Shown: piece after piece, positions 1 to 5,994 of the stretch
Numbering within the stretch: the first letter of the stretch is position 1
Layout: the number at the start of each line of letters is the position of its first letter
Assembly: GCA_958426425.1 (NCBI GenBank)
Contig: CATZYY010000039.1
Span: forward strand, 1-16,298
From: an uncultured Oscillospiraceae bacterium
GTDB taxonomy: Bacteria; Bacillota; Clostridia; Oscillospirales; Oscillospiraceae
Direction of reading: 5' to 3'
DNA: 16,298 nt
The notes under the pieces: model-generated
The model's input: only the letters and a program-made list of their open reading frames with translations
Told to the model about the DNA's origin: nothing
Databases searched by the model: none
Program-made: the position numbers and the translations under genes

Positions 1-431
1 GCGTGGGCCGGGCCGCCGGCAAGGGCAAGGCCGAGGAGGCCGCCAAGATGGCCATTTCCAGCCCGCTGCTGGAGACCTCTATCGAGGGGGCCAAGGGCGT
101 CCTTATCAACGTCACCGGCTCCATGGATATCGGCCTGGAGGAAGTGGAACAGGCTGCCAGCCTGGTGCAGCAGGCGGTCCATCCCGACGCCCTCACCATT
201 TTCGGCGCCACCTTCGACGAGACGCTGGATGACGAGATCCGCGTCACCGTCATTGCCACCGGCTTTGACAAGGCGCCGGGCGATCTTCCCAAGATGGCCG
301 CGGCTCAGCAGCCTGCCTCCAACGGCGCGCCGGCTCCGGTGCCCCTGCAGGAGGAGGACGTGCCCAAGCCCCAGGAGGCGGAGGAGGACCCCTTCGACGA
401 CATTTTCAAAATTTTCAATAAACGGGATTGA
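1..431 (+). CDS. ftsZ: Cell division protein FtsZ, C-terminal part (5' truncated by window edge)
   Basis: This is the C-terminal domain and tail of the tubulin-like GTPase that forms the cytokinetic Z-ring. The window starts inside the gene: the first two bases complete a codon and the frame then reads GRAAGKGKAEEAAKMAISSP, the classic FtsZ C-terminal-domain entry. Next come LLETSIEGAKGVLINVTG and IFGATFDETLDDEIRVTVIATGF, both diagnostic of the family. About 40 Ala/Pro/Gln/Glu-rich linker residues follow, then a short conserved end, DPFDDIFKIFNKRD. That end is the region that normally binds membrane tethers such as FtsA or SepF. The GTP-binding domain lies outside the window. A strong terminator follows the TGA by 10 bases, so the gene ends its transcript. 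The identification is secure. Confidence 0.97.
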   Translation, partial: VGRAAGKGKAEEAAKMAISSPLLETSIEGAKGVLINVTGSMDIGLEEVEQAASLVQQAVHPDALTIFGATFDETLDDEIRVTVIATGFDKAPGDLPKMAAAQQPASNGAPAPVPLQEEDVPKPQEAEEDPFDDIFKIFNKRD

Positions 432-441
432 CCGTTTTTTC

Positions 442-477
442 CAGGACCCGCAGGTATTTGCCTGCGGGTCCTGTTTT
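442..477 (+). terminator. Intrinsic terminator of ftsZ
   Basis: A perfect 13-bp stem (CAGGACCCGCAGG, 442-454, with 461-473) closes a TATTTG loop and is followed by TTTT. It begins 10 bases after the ftsZ stop. Confidence 0.92.
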
Positions 478-571
478 GCGGCCTGCCGCCGGTGCGTTTC
501 AAAAAAGCACCATGGCGGCGCTGGCGGTTTTTGCAAGGGCTGATTTCACCCCGGCGGCAGATGATAAGCGT

Positions 572-597
572 GCCGGCAAATTTCAACGTTTGCCGGC
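572..597 (+). promoter_or_regulatory. Leader hairpin upstream of spoIVB
   Basis: An inverted repeat GCCGGCAAA (572-580) / TTTGCCGGC (589-597) with an 8-base loop lies just before the spoIVB ribosome-binding site (about 606-617). There is no T-tract, so it is not an obvious terminator. It could be a 5'-UTR stabiliser. The role is unknown. Confidence 0.4.
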
Positions 598-623
598 TGC
601 GTTTGAGAAAGGGGTGATTTCAT

Positions 624-1682
624 TTGTATGAACCGTTTCAAAAAGCAAAAGGCGTGCTGCGGGGCGGCGCGGCGCTCCTTCTGGCAGTGCTGCTGTGCGG
701 TGCGGCGCCCTTCGGCGCCGGCGTGACGGCCCGGGCCGCCGGCGGTGACTCCTCCGCCCGGATGCTGGTGCCCGTGGGCCACACCGTTGGGATCAAGCTG
801 TTCGCCCGGGGCGTTCTGGTGGTAAAGCTCAGCGACGGCGGCACGCCCGCCAAAAGCTGCGGCCTCCAGACCGGCGATGTCATTGTAAAATGCGGCGGCG
901 TCAGTGTCACCTCCACGGAGCAGTTCCAGACGCTCCTGCAGGAAAACGGCGGCGATGCCACCGATCTCCAAGTCCGGCGGGACGGCGAAAATGTGACCCT
1001 GTCTGTCTCTCCCCAGCAAAACGACCAGGGCCAATATGCCATTGGCGCCTGGATTCGGGACAGCATGGCCGGTATCGGCACCATGACCTATTATGACCCG
1101 GAGAGCGGCGCCTTCGGCGCCCTGGGCCACGGCATCACCGATGTGGACACCGCCCAGCTGATGCCCTTTTCCTCCGGCTCCATTCTGCCCTCCACCGTCA
1201 AGGCGGTGAAAAAGGGCGCCGCCGGCCAGGCCGGGGAGCTGCGGGGCGATTTTGATTTGACCCAGGACCTGGGCACCCTGTCTGCCAACACTGCCGCCGG
1301 CGTGTTCGGCACCGTGGAAGCCGACGGCTTTGCCGCAAATCTGTCCCAGGCACTGCCCGTGGCGGCAGCCTCGGAGGTCCGCACCGGCCCGGCGGTAATC
1401 CTCTCCAATGTGGAAGGCGATAACGTTCAGGAATATGATGTGGAAATTTTACAGATCGTATCGAATTCTGCCGATGGAAGAGACCTGGTGCTGTCTGTGA
1501 CGGACCCGGAACTGATCGCGGCCACCGGCGGCATTGTCCAGGGAATGAGCGGCAGCCCCATCCTCCAGGACGGAAAATTTGTGGGCGCTGTGACTCACGT
1601 GCTGTTGAATGACCCAACCAAAGGATATGGAATTTTGATGGAAACTATGCTGAAAACCGGCGAGGCACAGTCCGTGGCCTAA
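624..1682 (+). CDS. spoIVB: SpoIVB serine peptidase (sporulation stage IV checkpoint protease)
   Basis: SpoIVB is made in the forespore, secreted across the inner forespore membrane, and cleaves SpoIVFA to release pro-sigma-K processing in the mother cell. The 352-residue product has an N-terminal signal/anchor segment (about 10-30), a PDZ domain (about 50-130, with GVLVVKLSDGGTPAKSCGLQ and GDVIVKCGGV), and a chymotrypsin-like S55 peptidase domain. The catalytic residues are His169 in FGALGHGI, Asp294 in VTDPEL and Ser309 in GMSGSP. The Asp-to-Ser spacing of 15 matches the B. subtilis enzyme. The C-terminal DPTKGYGI motif is also typical. The start is taken as TTG at 624, seven bases after AGGGGTGA. 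The nearby ATG at 628 is in another frame and does not encode the signal segment. The gene is followed by the Nudix gene on the other strand and then spo0A, its usual partner. Confidence 0.95.
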   Translation: MYEPFQKAKGVLRGGAALLLAVLLCGAAPFGAGVTARAAGGDSSARMLVPVGHTVGIKLFARGVLVVKLSDGGTPAKSCGLQTGDVIVKCGGVSVTSTEQFQTLLQENGGDATDLQVRRDGENVTLSVSPQQNDQGQYAIGAWIRDSMAGIGTMTYYDPESGAFGALGHGITDVDTAQLMPFSSGSILPSTVKAVKKGAAGQAGELRGDFDLTQDLGTLSANTAAGVFGTVEADGFAANLSQALPVAAASEVRTGPAVILSNVEGDNVQEYDVEILQIVSNSADGRDLVLSVTDPELIAATGGIVQGMSGSPILQDGKFVGAVTHVLLNDPTKGYGILMETMLKTGEAQSVA

Positions 1683-1704
1683 GAATATCAATCAAAGGGC
1701 AAAG

Positions 1705-1734
1705 AACGGCGGGGAGCACTTGCTCCCCGCCGTT
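1705..1734. terminator. Terminator hairpin between convergent spoIVB and Nudix genes
   Basis: A perfect 12-bp stem AACGGCGGGGAG (1705-1716) / CTCCCCGCCGTT (1723-1734) closes a 6-base loop. It sits between two convergent genes. The T-tract on the plus side is short (TTT), so it may act in both directions, but efficiency is uncertain. Confidence 0.75.
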
Positions 1735-1751
1735 TCGGTTCAGACGTATTT

Positions 1752-2312
1752 TTAAAAAGACGACAGCTTGGCATTAAGTTTTTTGTAAATCCGCTCCCGG
1801 AACCAGGGTTCTGAGGAAACGGCCACCGCCTCCTCCAGGCCGAACCACCCCACGGCACTGTTTTCATCGGGTTTTTGACGCACTGGCTCCGCCGGATCTG
1901 CCTCCAGCAAGTAGGTGACGTTAAGGTGGAGATGGGAAGGAATATAGAGGCCCTTCTTCTCATGGCCACTTACAGGCAGGATCTCCAGGGAATAGATGTC
2001 CGATGTCACCGGCCGCAGGTTCGACAGTCCGCTCTCCTCCCGGACCTCCCGCAGGGCCACGGCCAACAGGTCCCGCTCTCCGTCGGCGTGGCCGCCCAGC
2101 CAGGCCCAGGAGCCATAGAGGTTGTGGTAAGCCATGAGCACCTGCCGCCGGTCCTGGCTCACCACCCAGGCCGAGGCCGTCAGATGGGCGGAGGCATTGT
2201 TCCGGGTATACAGTTCCTCGCCGCTTGTCAGCCGACGCAGCAGCTCCGCCTGGTCCCGCTCCTCTTGCTGGTTCCAGGGCCGAAAGGCTCTGATCTGCGC
2301 TGCCAGCTCCAT
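1752..2312 (-). CDS. Nudix hydrolase
   Basis: A 186-residue Nudix-fold hydrolase that should cleave a nucleoside-diphosphate-linked substrate; the substrate cannot be told from sequence. The Nudix box spans about residues 73-96 (GGHADGERDLLAVALREVREESGL is 24 residues; its key part is REVREESGL at 88-96, with metal-binding Glu92/Glu93). The upstream Glu sits one place early: E79 is followed by Arg80, where the consensus has Glu. Start choice: ATG at 2312 is preceded by AAAAGGAC about nine bases upstream. An in-frame GTG at 2354 would add 14 residues but has no comparable ribosome-binding site. The gene lies on the opposite strand between spoIVB and spo0A, so it is not co-transcribed with either. 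The family is certain and the function is not. Confidence 0.9.
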   Translation of the reverse strand: MELAAQIRAFRPWNQQEERDQAELLRRLTSGEELYTRNNASAHLTASAWVVSQDRRQVLMAYHNLYGSWAWLGGHADGERDLLAVALREVREESGLSNLRPVTSDIYSLEILPVSGHEKKGLYIPSHLHLNVTYLLEADPAEPVRQKPDENSAVGWFGLEEAVAVSSEPWFRERIYKKLNAKLSSF

Positions 2313-2602
2313 GGCGCCACCGTCCTTTTCTGTCAGATGCTTCGATTTTAACACGGAAACAATCGAAAAGAAAGGGCTGAATCGAGAGCGGCGGGAAAAG
2401 CGTCGAATGATTCTTGGAATTTATTTACAGATGCTGCTTGCAAAGTATGTAAGTTTATGGTAATTTATAGAAAACGAAATTCCAAGCTCTGCGAATCCGT
2501 CGCAAAGGGGCTGCAGGGCACTGTGGATGGAAAAACGGCGCGTAGACCTGCAAATGAGCGGAGTTAAGTGCTGAAAAATTCTGAAAAAAGGACTGGGAGA
2601 AC

Positions 2603-3367
2603 ATGGACATCAGAAGAACCGTACTACTGGCAGACGCCAACGAGGAATTCCGTCTCATGCTGCGGGAGGCCATTGAAAAATCCGGTGAGTTTACCGTGGC
2701 CGCTACCACGGGAGACGGCGCCGACCTGCTTCACTTGGCACAGCAGCACCGGCCGGACCTGGTGGTGATGGATGTGGTGCTGCCGACAGTGGACGGGCTT
2801 AGTGTGATGAAGCAGCTCAAGGAGCTGGGCAATCCCAAAGTGGTGCTGTTGTCTGCCTTTTGCAGTGACCAAGTGGTGGCGGAGGCCCGGGAGCTGGGCG
2901 CCTGCTACTTCCTGCCCAAGCCCTGTGAGCCGGAGACCCTGCTGGACCGGATGCAGACGGTTTTCCACCCCATGCCTATGGCGGTGACCGAACCTTCCGA
3001 GCTGAAGAATTTGGTCACTGCGGTGATCCATGAGATCGGTGTTCCCGCCCACATCAAAGGGTATCAGTACCTGCGGGAGGCCATTATGATCGCTGTGGAG
3101 GATATGGATGTGATCAACGCCGTCACCAAGGTGCTGTATCCGGAAGTGGCCAAGCGGTTTGGAACCACTGCCTCCCGGGTGGAGCGTGCCATCCGCCACG
3201 CCATTGAGGTGGCCTGGGACCGGGGTGATTTGGAGACGCTGCAAAAGTACTTCGGCTATACCGTCTCCAACGCCAAGGGAAAGCCCACCAACAGCGAGTT
3301 TATCGCCATGATCGCCGATCGGCTGGTATTGGAGCAGAAGACCCAGAAGCGTACACAGCAGGCCTGA
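2603..3367 (+). CDS. spo0A: Sporulation master regulator Spo0A
   Basis: Spo0A is the phosphorelay response regulator that commits the cell to sporulation by binding 0A boxes. The 254-residue product has a receiver domain (about 4-120) with phosphoacceptor Asp57 in LVVMDVVLP, Ser84 and Lys106 in FLPKP. A short linker leads to the Spo0A-specific DNA-binding domain (about 135-250). That domain has the hallmark strings IHEIGVPAHIKGYQYLREAI, ASRVERAIRHAIEVAW and GKPTNSEFIAMIADRL. Of the two metal-binding acids found in B. subtilis (Asp10/Asp11), only the first is kept (Asp11); the second is Ala12. The ATG follows GGGAG at good spacing. The 248 bases upstream are AT-rich and hold a weak promoter-like pair (TTGCAA 2438, TAATTT 2461) and a near 0A-box (CGTCGAA, 2401-2407), consistent with autoregulation but not proof of it. 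Confidence 0.97.
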   Translation: MDIRRTVLLADANEEFRLMLREAIEKSGEFTVAATTGDGADLLHLAQQHRPDLVVMDVVLPTVDGLSVMKQLKELGNPKVVLLSAFCSDQVVAEARELGACYFLPKPCEPETLLDRMQTVFHPMPMAVTEPSELKNLVTAVIHEIGVPAHIKGYQYLREAIMIAVEDMDVINAVTKVLYPEVAKRFGTTASRVERAIRHAIEVAWDRGDLETLQKYFGYTVSNAKGKPTNSEFIAMIADRLVLEQKTQKRTQQA

Positions 3368-3396
3368 GCATCCCCTCTCCCCCTCTTTTCCGTAAT

Positions 3397-3430
3397 GCCA
3401 AAGGGCCGCCCGAAAGGGCGGCCCTTTGGC
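3397..3430. terminator. Strong hairpin between convergent spo0A and DUF2812 gene
   Basis: A perfect 15-bp stem GCCAAAGGGCCGCCC (3397-3411) / GGGCGGCCCTTTGGC (3416-3430) closes a GAAA tetraloop. It lies between convergent genes. Neither side has a clear T-tract, so it is a terminator-like hairpin that could work in both directions. Confidence 0.75.
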
Positions 3431-3522
3431 GCTGTGGCAGACACTTGCAATAAATGCCCGCAGGGGAAAAGCGCGCGTATTTGACACAGGAAGGGAGAGA
3501 GCGCCTCCGACAGAGCAGGGTC

Positions 3523-4899
3523 CTACTTTTGGAAAAGTGAGGCACAGACGGTTGCCATCTGGGTACTGTCCGGCTCTCCGTCCAGCTCCAGCTCCACAAT
3601 CACTCCAGGGCGGCACAGCAGCCAGGTGTCCGTGGCTACGCCGTCCAGATACCGCCGCCAGACGGTGTCCGCACCCCAGGGCTCCGGGTCCGCTTCCTGC
3701 CAGGTGATGGTCCAGAAATCGGAATCGTCATTGGCCATCGTCTCCTGAAGGACCAGATCGCAGAGCCAATCCACGCCGGTGCGGGTGACGGTGTAGCTGA
3801 GATGATACCGGCCATCGCCGTTGACCTCGTCCTGCCGGGCGCTTTCAGACCAGGTGTACCGGCTCATGAGGAAGGAACCGTTTCCCAAATCCCACCGGCG
3901 GACGTGGTCATAGGAGATGCCGGTCAGATCCTCCGCCGTCAGGGGAATGTCCGGCGGATTTACCTGCCACTCCTGATTCTGGTAGCGGTAGGTGTCTCCC
4001 TCTCCGGAGAACCAGTCAAAGCGCAGGATGCCGAAGGTCAGCAGGCTTACCGCCCCCACCGCCAGCACCACGTCCACCGCCAAAGTCAGGGCCATGTTCA
4101 GCCCCTTGGGCGCACCGAGCCGCTTCAACCCCTCCCGTGTGCGGAGCACCGCAAAAAGAATTAGCCCATAGATCAGCAGCCACAGTACGTAGACGCTCGC
4201 CGAGGTTCGCTGCCACATCGTCAGGGATATCAAATAGACTGCCAAAATGACCGCCAGAACGCCAAAGGATATCAGATTGAACCGCCGGTAGCCGCCGGTG
4301 GCGGCGCAGGGGCCGCCCTGGGCCACCGACGCCAGGGAGTGCCTGCGCCAGCGGTAGTAGGCGGAGAGGTTCACCATCTGGAGAATCAGCAGGAAGATGC
4401 TCAGCAGAACCAGAAAGAGGTCCGTGCTGCTGGAGAAAAAGTCCACCATGTCCCGGCGAAAGTCGTTCCATGCCATGAACAGCCATAGCAGCGGCAGCGC
4501 CAGCAGAACGTAATTGCTGGGCAGGAAATTCTTCTTCATGGAGCGGTGGATGGCCTGAATGCGGACGGCGTCCTCCGTCTCCAGAGGCACCGGGTCCGGC
4601 CGCTCTGAGACAAAAATCTGCATCTGGGCCCAGTCACAGACCTTCTCCCAGCCGGCGGCAGCGCACAGCTCGTCCAGGCGCTCCTGATTCTCCGTGGGCC
4701 GAGGGTTAAAGAGGGACCCGTCGGAGACGTAGGTGACGGCGTAGGAAACCTGGGCCGGCTCCGCCCGGCGGTAGTGCCAGAAGTAGGTCCCAATCCGCTC
4801 CAGCCGCCAGCCCTTAGCGGCCATGGCCTCCAGATGGTGCTCCACGCCCTGATAGTCATAGAGCTGATACAGGCTGAATTCCCGCTTGGTGGGTTTCAT
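3523..4899 (-). CDS. DUF2812 domain-containing membrane protein, PadR-linked
   Basis: A 458-residue protein with an N-terminal DUF2812 domain (about 5-115: REFSLYQLYDYQGVEHHLE, AAKGWRLERIGTYFWHYRR). About five predicted membrane helices follow (roughly 128-144, 160-178, 206-226, 235-252, 268-290). A C-terminal domain of about 165 residues has no recognised motif and is Trp- and Asp-rich. DUF2812 proteins are commonly encoded beside PadR regulators and their biochemical role is unknown. A function in membrane or envelope stress is only a guess. The ATG at 4899 overlaps the padR stop by four bases (ATGA) and follows GAGGAGGAA, so the two are translationally coupled. The open frame continues upstream of this ATG, but that part reads through padR in another frame and is rejected. 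Confidence 0.88.
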   Translation of the reverse strand: MKPTKREFSLYQLYDYQGVEHHLEAMAAKGWRLERIGTYFWHYRRAEPAQVSYAVTYVSDGSLFNPRPTENQERLDELCAAAGWEKVCDWAQMQIFVSERPDPVPLETEDAVRIQAIHRSMKKNFLPSNYVLLALPLLWLFMAWNDFRRDMVDFFSSSTDLFLVLLSIFLLILQMVNLSAYYRWRRHSLASVAQGGPCAATGGYRRFNLISFGVLAVILAVYLISLTMWQRTSASVYVLWLLIYGLILFAVLRTREGLKRLGAPKGLNMALTLAVDVVLAVGAVSLLTFGILRFDWFSGEGDTYRYQNQEWQVNPPDIPLTAEDLTGISYDHVRRWDLGNGSFLMSRYTWSESARQDEVNGDGRYHLSYTVTRTGVDWLCDLVLQETMANDDSDFWTITWQEADPEPWGADTVWRRYLDGVATDTWLLCRPGVIVELELDGEPDSTQMATVCASLFQK

Positions 4900-5219
4900 G
4901 TGCGTTCCTCCTCTCCCATACAGGCCTCGTAGTCCGCTGTCAGCAGCTGTAGTCGGCGGTGTTCCTCCGCCAGAGCGGTTTTTCCACCCTCCGTGATGAG
5001 ATAGCTGCGCTTGCGTCCCTCCACCTTGGTCTCGGCAATCATACCGGCGGAGAGGAACTGTTCCAGCAGGTTGTACAGCGTTCCCGGCCCCACGCTGACC
5101 CGGCCGGCGGTCAGGGACTGGACCTGGGCCATAATGTCGGCGCCGCAGCACTCCTTTCGCAGGCACAGCAGAATGTAGAACATCTGCTCCGTCAGAGTCT
5201 GAAATTTCTCCCGGGCCAT
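4896..5219 (-). CDS. PadR-family transcriptional regulator
   Basis: A 107-residue PadR-family winged-helix repressor. The N-terminal helix and HTH (LTEQMFYILLCLRKECCGAD) lead into the family motif VSVGPGTLYNLLEQFLSAGMI (recognition helix, about 42-61). The wing KVEGRKRSYLITEGGK (65-80) and a short C-terminal dimerisation helix follow. The ATG has GGGAGG upstream. The gene is first in a two-gene operon with the DUF2812 membrane protein. Its promoter contains two copies of an operator-like repeat, so autorepression is likely, as in other PadR systems. PadR proteins of this size respond to small molecules; the ligand here is unknown. Cys24-Cys25 next to the HTH are unusual but not diagnostic. 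Confidence 0.93.
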   Translation of the reverse strand: MAREKFQTLTEQMFYILLCLRKECCGADIMAQVQSLTAGRVSVGPGTLYNLLEQFLSAGMIAETKVEGRKRSYLITEGGKTALAEEHRRLQLLTADYEACMGEEERT

Positions 5220-5241
5220 GACACCGCCTCCCGCTCTTAAT

Positions 5242-5294
5242 ATCGAATATCGTTATTTGCTTCTGGCACCAGTATATGATCGAATATCGATATT
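5242..5294. promoter_or_regulatory. Two operator-like repeats at the padR promoter
   Basis: ATCGAATATCGTTATT (5242-5257) and ATCGAATATCGATATT (5279-5294) differ at one position and lie 37 bp apart. The second fills the -35/-10 spacer and touches the -35; the first lies just past the expected transcription start. Each contains overlapping ATCG/CGAT inverted half-sites, typical for a dimeric repressor. The likely binder is the PadR protein encoded immediately downstream. Confidence 0.75.
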
Positions 5295-5299
5295 GTCAA
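5271..5299 (-). promoter_or_regulatory. padR operon promoter
   Basis: Read on the minus strand, an exact -35 TTGACA (5299-5294) and a -10 TATACT (5276-5271) are separated by exactly 17 bases. The start should fall near 5264. The spacer holds one of two operator-like repeats. Confidence 0.85.
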
Positions 5300-5318
5300 G
5301 GGCAGGCTATGGTTTTTC

Positions 5319-5347
5319 TTGCTATTTTCTGTCTGGTGTGCTATTGT
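5319..5347 (+). promoter_or_regulatory. Promoter of the TSCPD gene
   Basis: TTGCTA (5319-5324) and TATTGT (5342-5347) are separated by 17 bases, with an extended -10 TGC directly before the -10. The expected start is about 30 bases before the ribosome-binding site of the TSCPD gene. Confidence 0.55.
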
Positions 5348-5381
5348 GAACGTCGAGACCAGAAAAAGAGGAGCGAGGAAC

Positions 5382-5639
5382 ATGACATATACATTCCGCC
5401 CACGGGGCGTCTGCTCCCAGGAGATGCGGGTGGAGGTAGACGACCAGGGCGTGATTCAGCGGCTGGAGGTGCTGGGCGGCTGCAGCGGCAATCTCCAGGG
5501 AATTGCCTCTCTAATTAAGGGGATGCCGGCCCGGGAGGCCATTGCCCGGCTGAAGGGCATCCGCTGCGGCTGGAAGGACACCTCCTGCCCGGACCAGTTT
5601 GCCCGGAACCTGGAGGCTGCCCTGGAGCAGAAGGGCTGA
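5382..5639 (+). CDS. TSCPD domain-containing protein (TIGR03905-like)
   Basis: An 85-residue protein consisting of a single TSCPD domain. The signature string CGWKDTSCPDQFARNL lies at about 62-77 and there are four cysteines (11, 34, 62, 69) that could bind a metal or form disulfides. The same domain is found at the C-terminus of some class II (B12-dependent) ribonucleotide reductases, but this stand-alone form has no assigned function. The start ATG at 5382 follows GAGGAGCGAGGAA. The open frame extends 21 codons upstream, but that part overlaps the promoter and lacks a ribosome-binding site. The gene is divergent from padR, separated by about 160 bases, and ends at a terminator four bases after its stop. 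Confidence 0.88.
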   Translation: MTYTFRPRGVCSQEMRVEVDDQGVIQRLEVLGGCSGNLQGIASLIKGMPAREAIARLKGIRCGWKDTSCPDQFARNLEAALEQKG

Positions 5640-5643
5640 TGAG

Positions 5644-5671
5644 AAAGAGACCGCCGTGGGCGGTCTCTTTT
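5644..5671 (+). terminator. Terminator of the TSCPD gene (copy 1 of a duplicated hairpin)
   Basis: AAAGAGACCGCC (5644-5655) pairs with GGCGGTCTCTTT (5659-5670) around a GTG loop. It is followed by a T and preceded by A-rich sequence, so it could act in either direction. Confidence 0.85.
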
Positions 5672-5727
5672 GAGACTGTCCAAAAAGAAGGAAAGACTTG
5701 CATGATGGGAAGGAAGAGAGTTACGAG

Positions 5728-5757
5728 AGGAACCCAGGAAGGGTTCCTTTCGTTTTT
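5728..5757 (+). terminator. Weak terminator-like hairpin
   Basis: AGGAACCC (5728-5735) pairs with GGGTTCCT (5741-5748) across a 5-base loop. It is followed by TTCGTTTTT. Confidence 0.5.
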
Positions 5758-5763
5758 AATCAT

Positions 5764-5799
5764 AAGTTTTTTGAAACTTTTTAAAGGTTCAAAAAACTT
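5764..5799. repeat. AT-rich inverted repeat
   Basis: AAGTTTTTTGAA (5764-5775) and TTCAAAAAACTT (5788-5799) form a perfect 12-bp stem with a 12-base loop. It is part of the hairpin chain between the TSCPD and glycosyltransferase genes. Confidence 0.65.
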
Positions 5800-5802
5800 G
5801 CT

Positions 5803-5834
5803 CAGCGTGTCGAAAAGACTTTTTCGACACGCTG
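5803..5834. repeat. Perfect 14-bp inverted repeat abutting the second terminator copy
   Basis: CAGCGTGTCGAAAA (5803-5816) and TTTTCGACACGCTG (5821-5834) pair perfectly around GACT. Each arm contains the 0A-box core TGTCGAA. The next hairpin starts at the very next base. It resembles an interspersed intergenic repeat, though no second copy is present in this window. Confidence 0.7.
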
Positions 5835-5863
5835 AAAGAGACCGCCGCGGGCGGTCTCTTTTT
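5835..5863 (+). terminator. Terminator hairpin (copy 2)
   Basis: AAAGAGACCGCC (5835-5846) pairs with GGCGGTCTCTTT (5850-5861) around GCG, followed by TT. It differs from copy 1 at 5644 only in the loop. Confidence 0.8.
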
Positions 5864-5904
5864 GCCGGAGTGAAAAAATGCCCCGACCCCAGCGGCGGAA
5901 ATCG

Positions 5905-5933
5905 TGGACAAGGGCAGGGAAAAGTGGTACAAT
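5905..5933 (+). promoter_or_regulatory. Promoter of the glycosyltransferase gene
   Basis: TGGACA (5905-5910) and TACAAT (5928-5933) have exactly 17 bases between them. The expected start is about 5940, some 55 bases before the ATG. Confidence 0.75.
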
Positions 5934-5994
5934 ATATCACCTGTCGGGCCCTTCCGCCTGCCCGGCCAAACCCAAAGAAAGACGGTAGTGTGAT

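Larger units (their letters stand above)
5640..5994. other. Gene-free stretch with a chain of hairpins
   Basis: About 355 bases without a credible gene. An open frame of 119 codons crosses it on the plus strand, but it runs through hairpin stems and has low-complexity, family-free content. The stretch holds five hairpins (5644-5671, 5728-5748, 5764-5799, 5803-5834, 5835-5863), of which the first and last are near-identical. The promoter of the following glycosyltransferase gene is near 5905-5933. Confidence 0.7.

Noticed and set aside
2401..2470. Sigma-H or sigma-A promoter for spo0A
   Set aside because: The candidate boxes (TTGGAATTT; TTGCAA with TAATTT) match consensus too poorly to list as features.
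2624..3616. Minus-strand open frame of 330 codons opposite spo0A
   Set aside because: Antisense to spo0A and across its terminator; His/Gln/Leu-rich shadow content.
4900..5166. Upstream extension of the DUF2812 frame
   Set aside because: It overlaps padR in another frame; ATG 4899 has a strong ribosome-binding site and the extension has no DUF2812 similarity.
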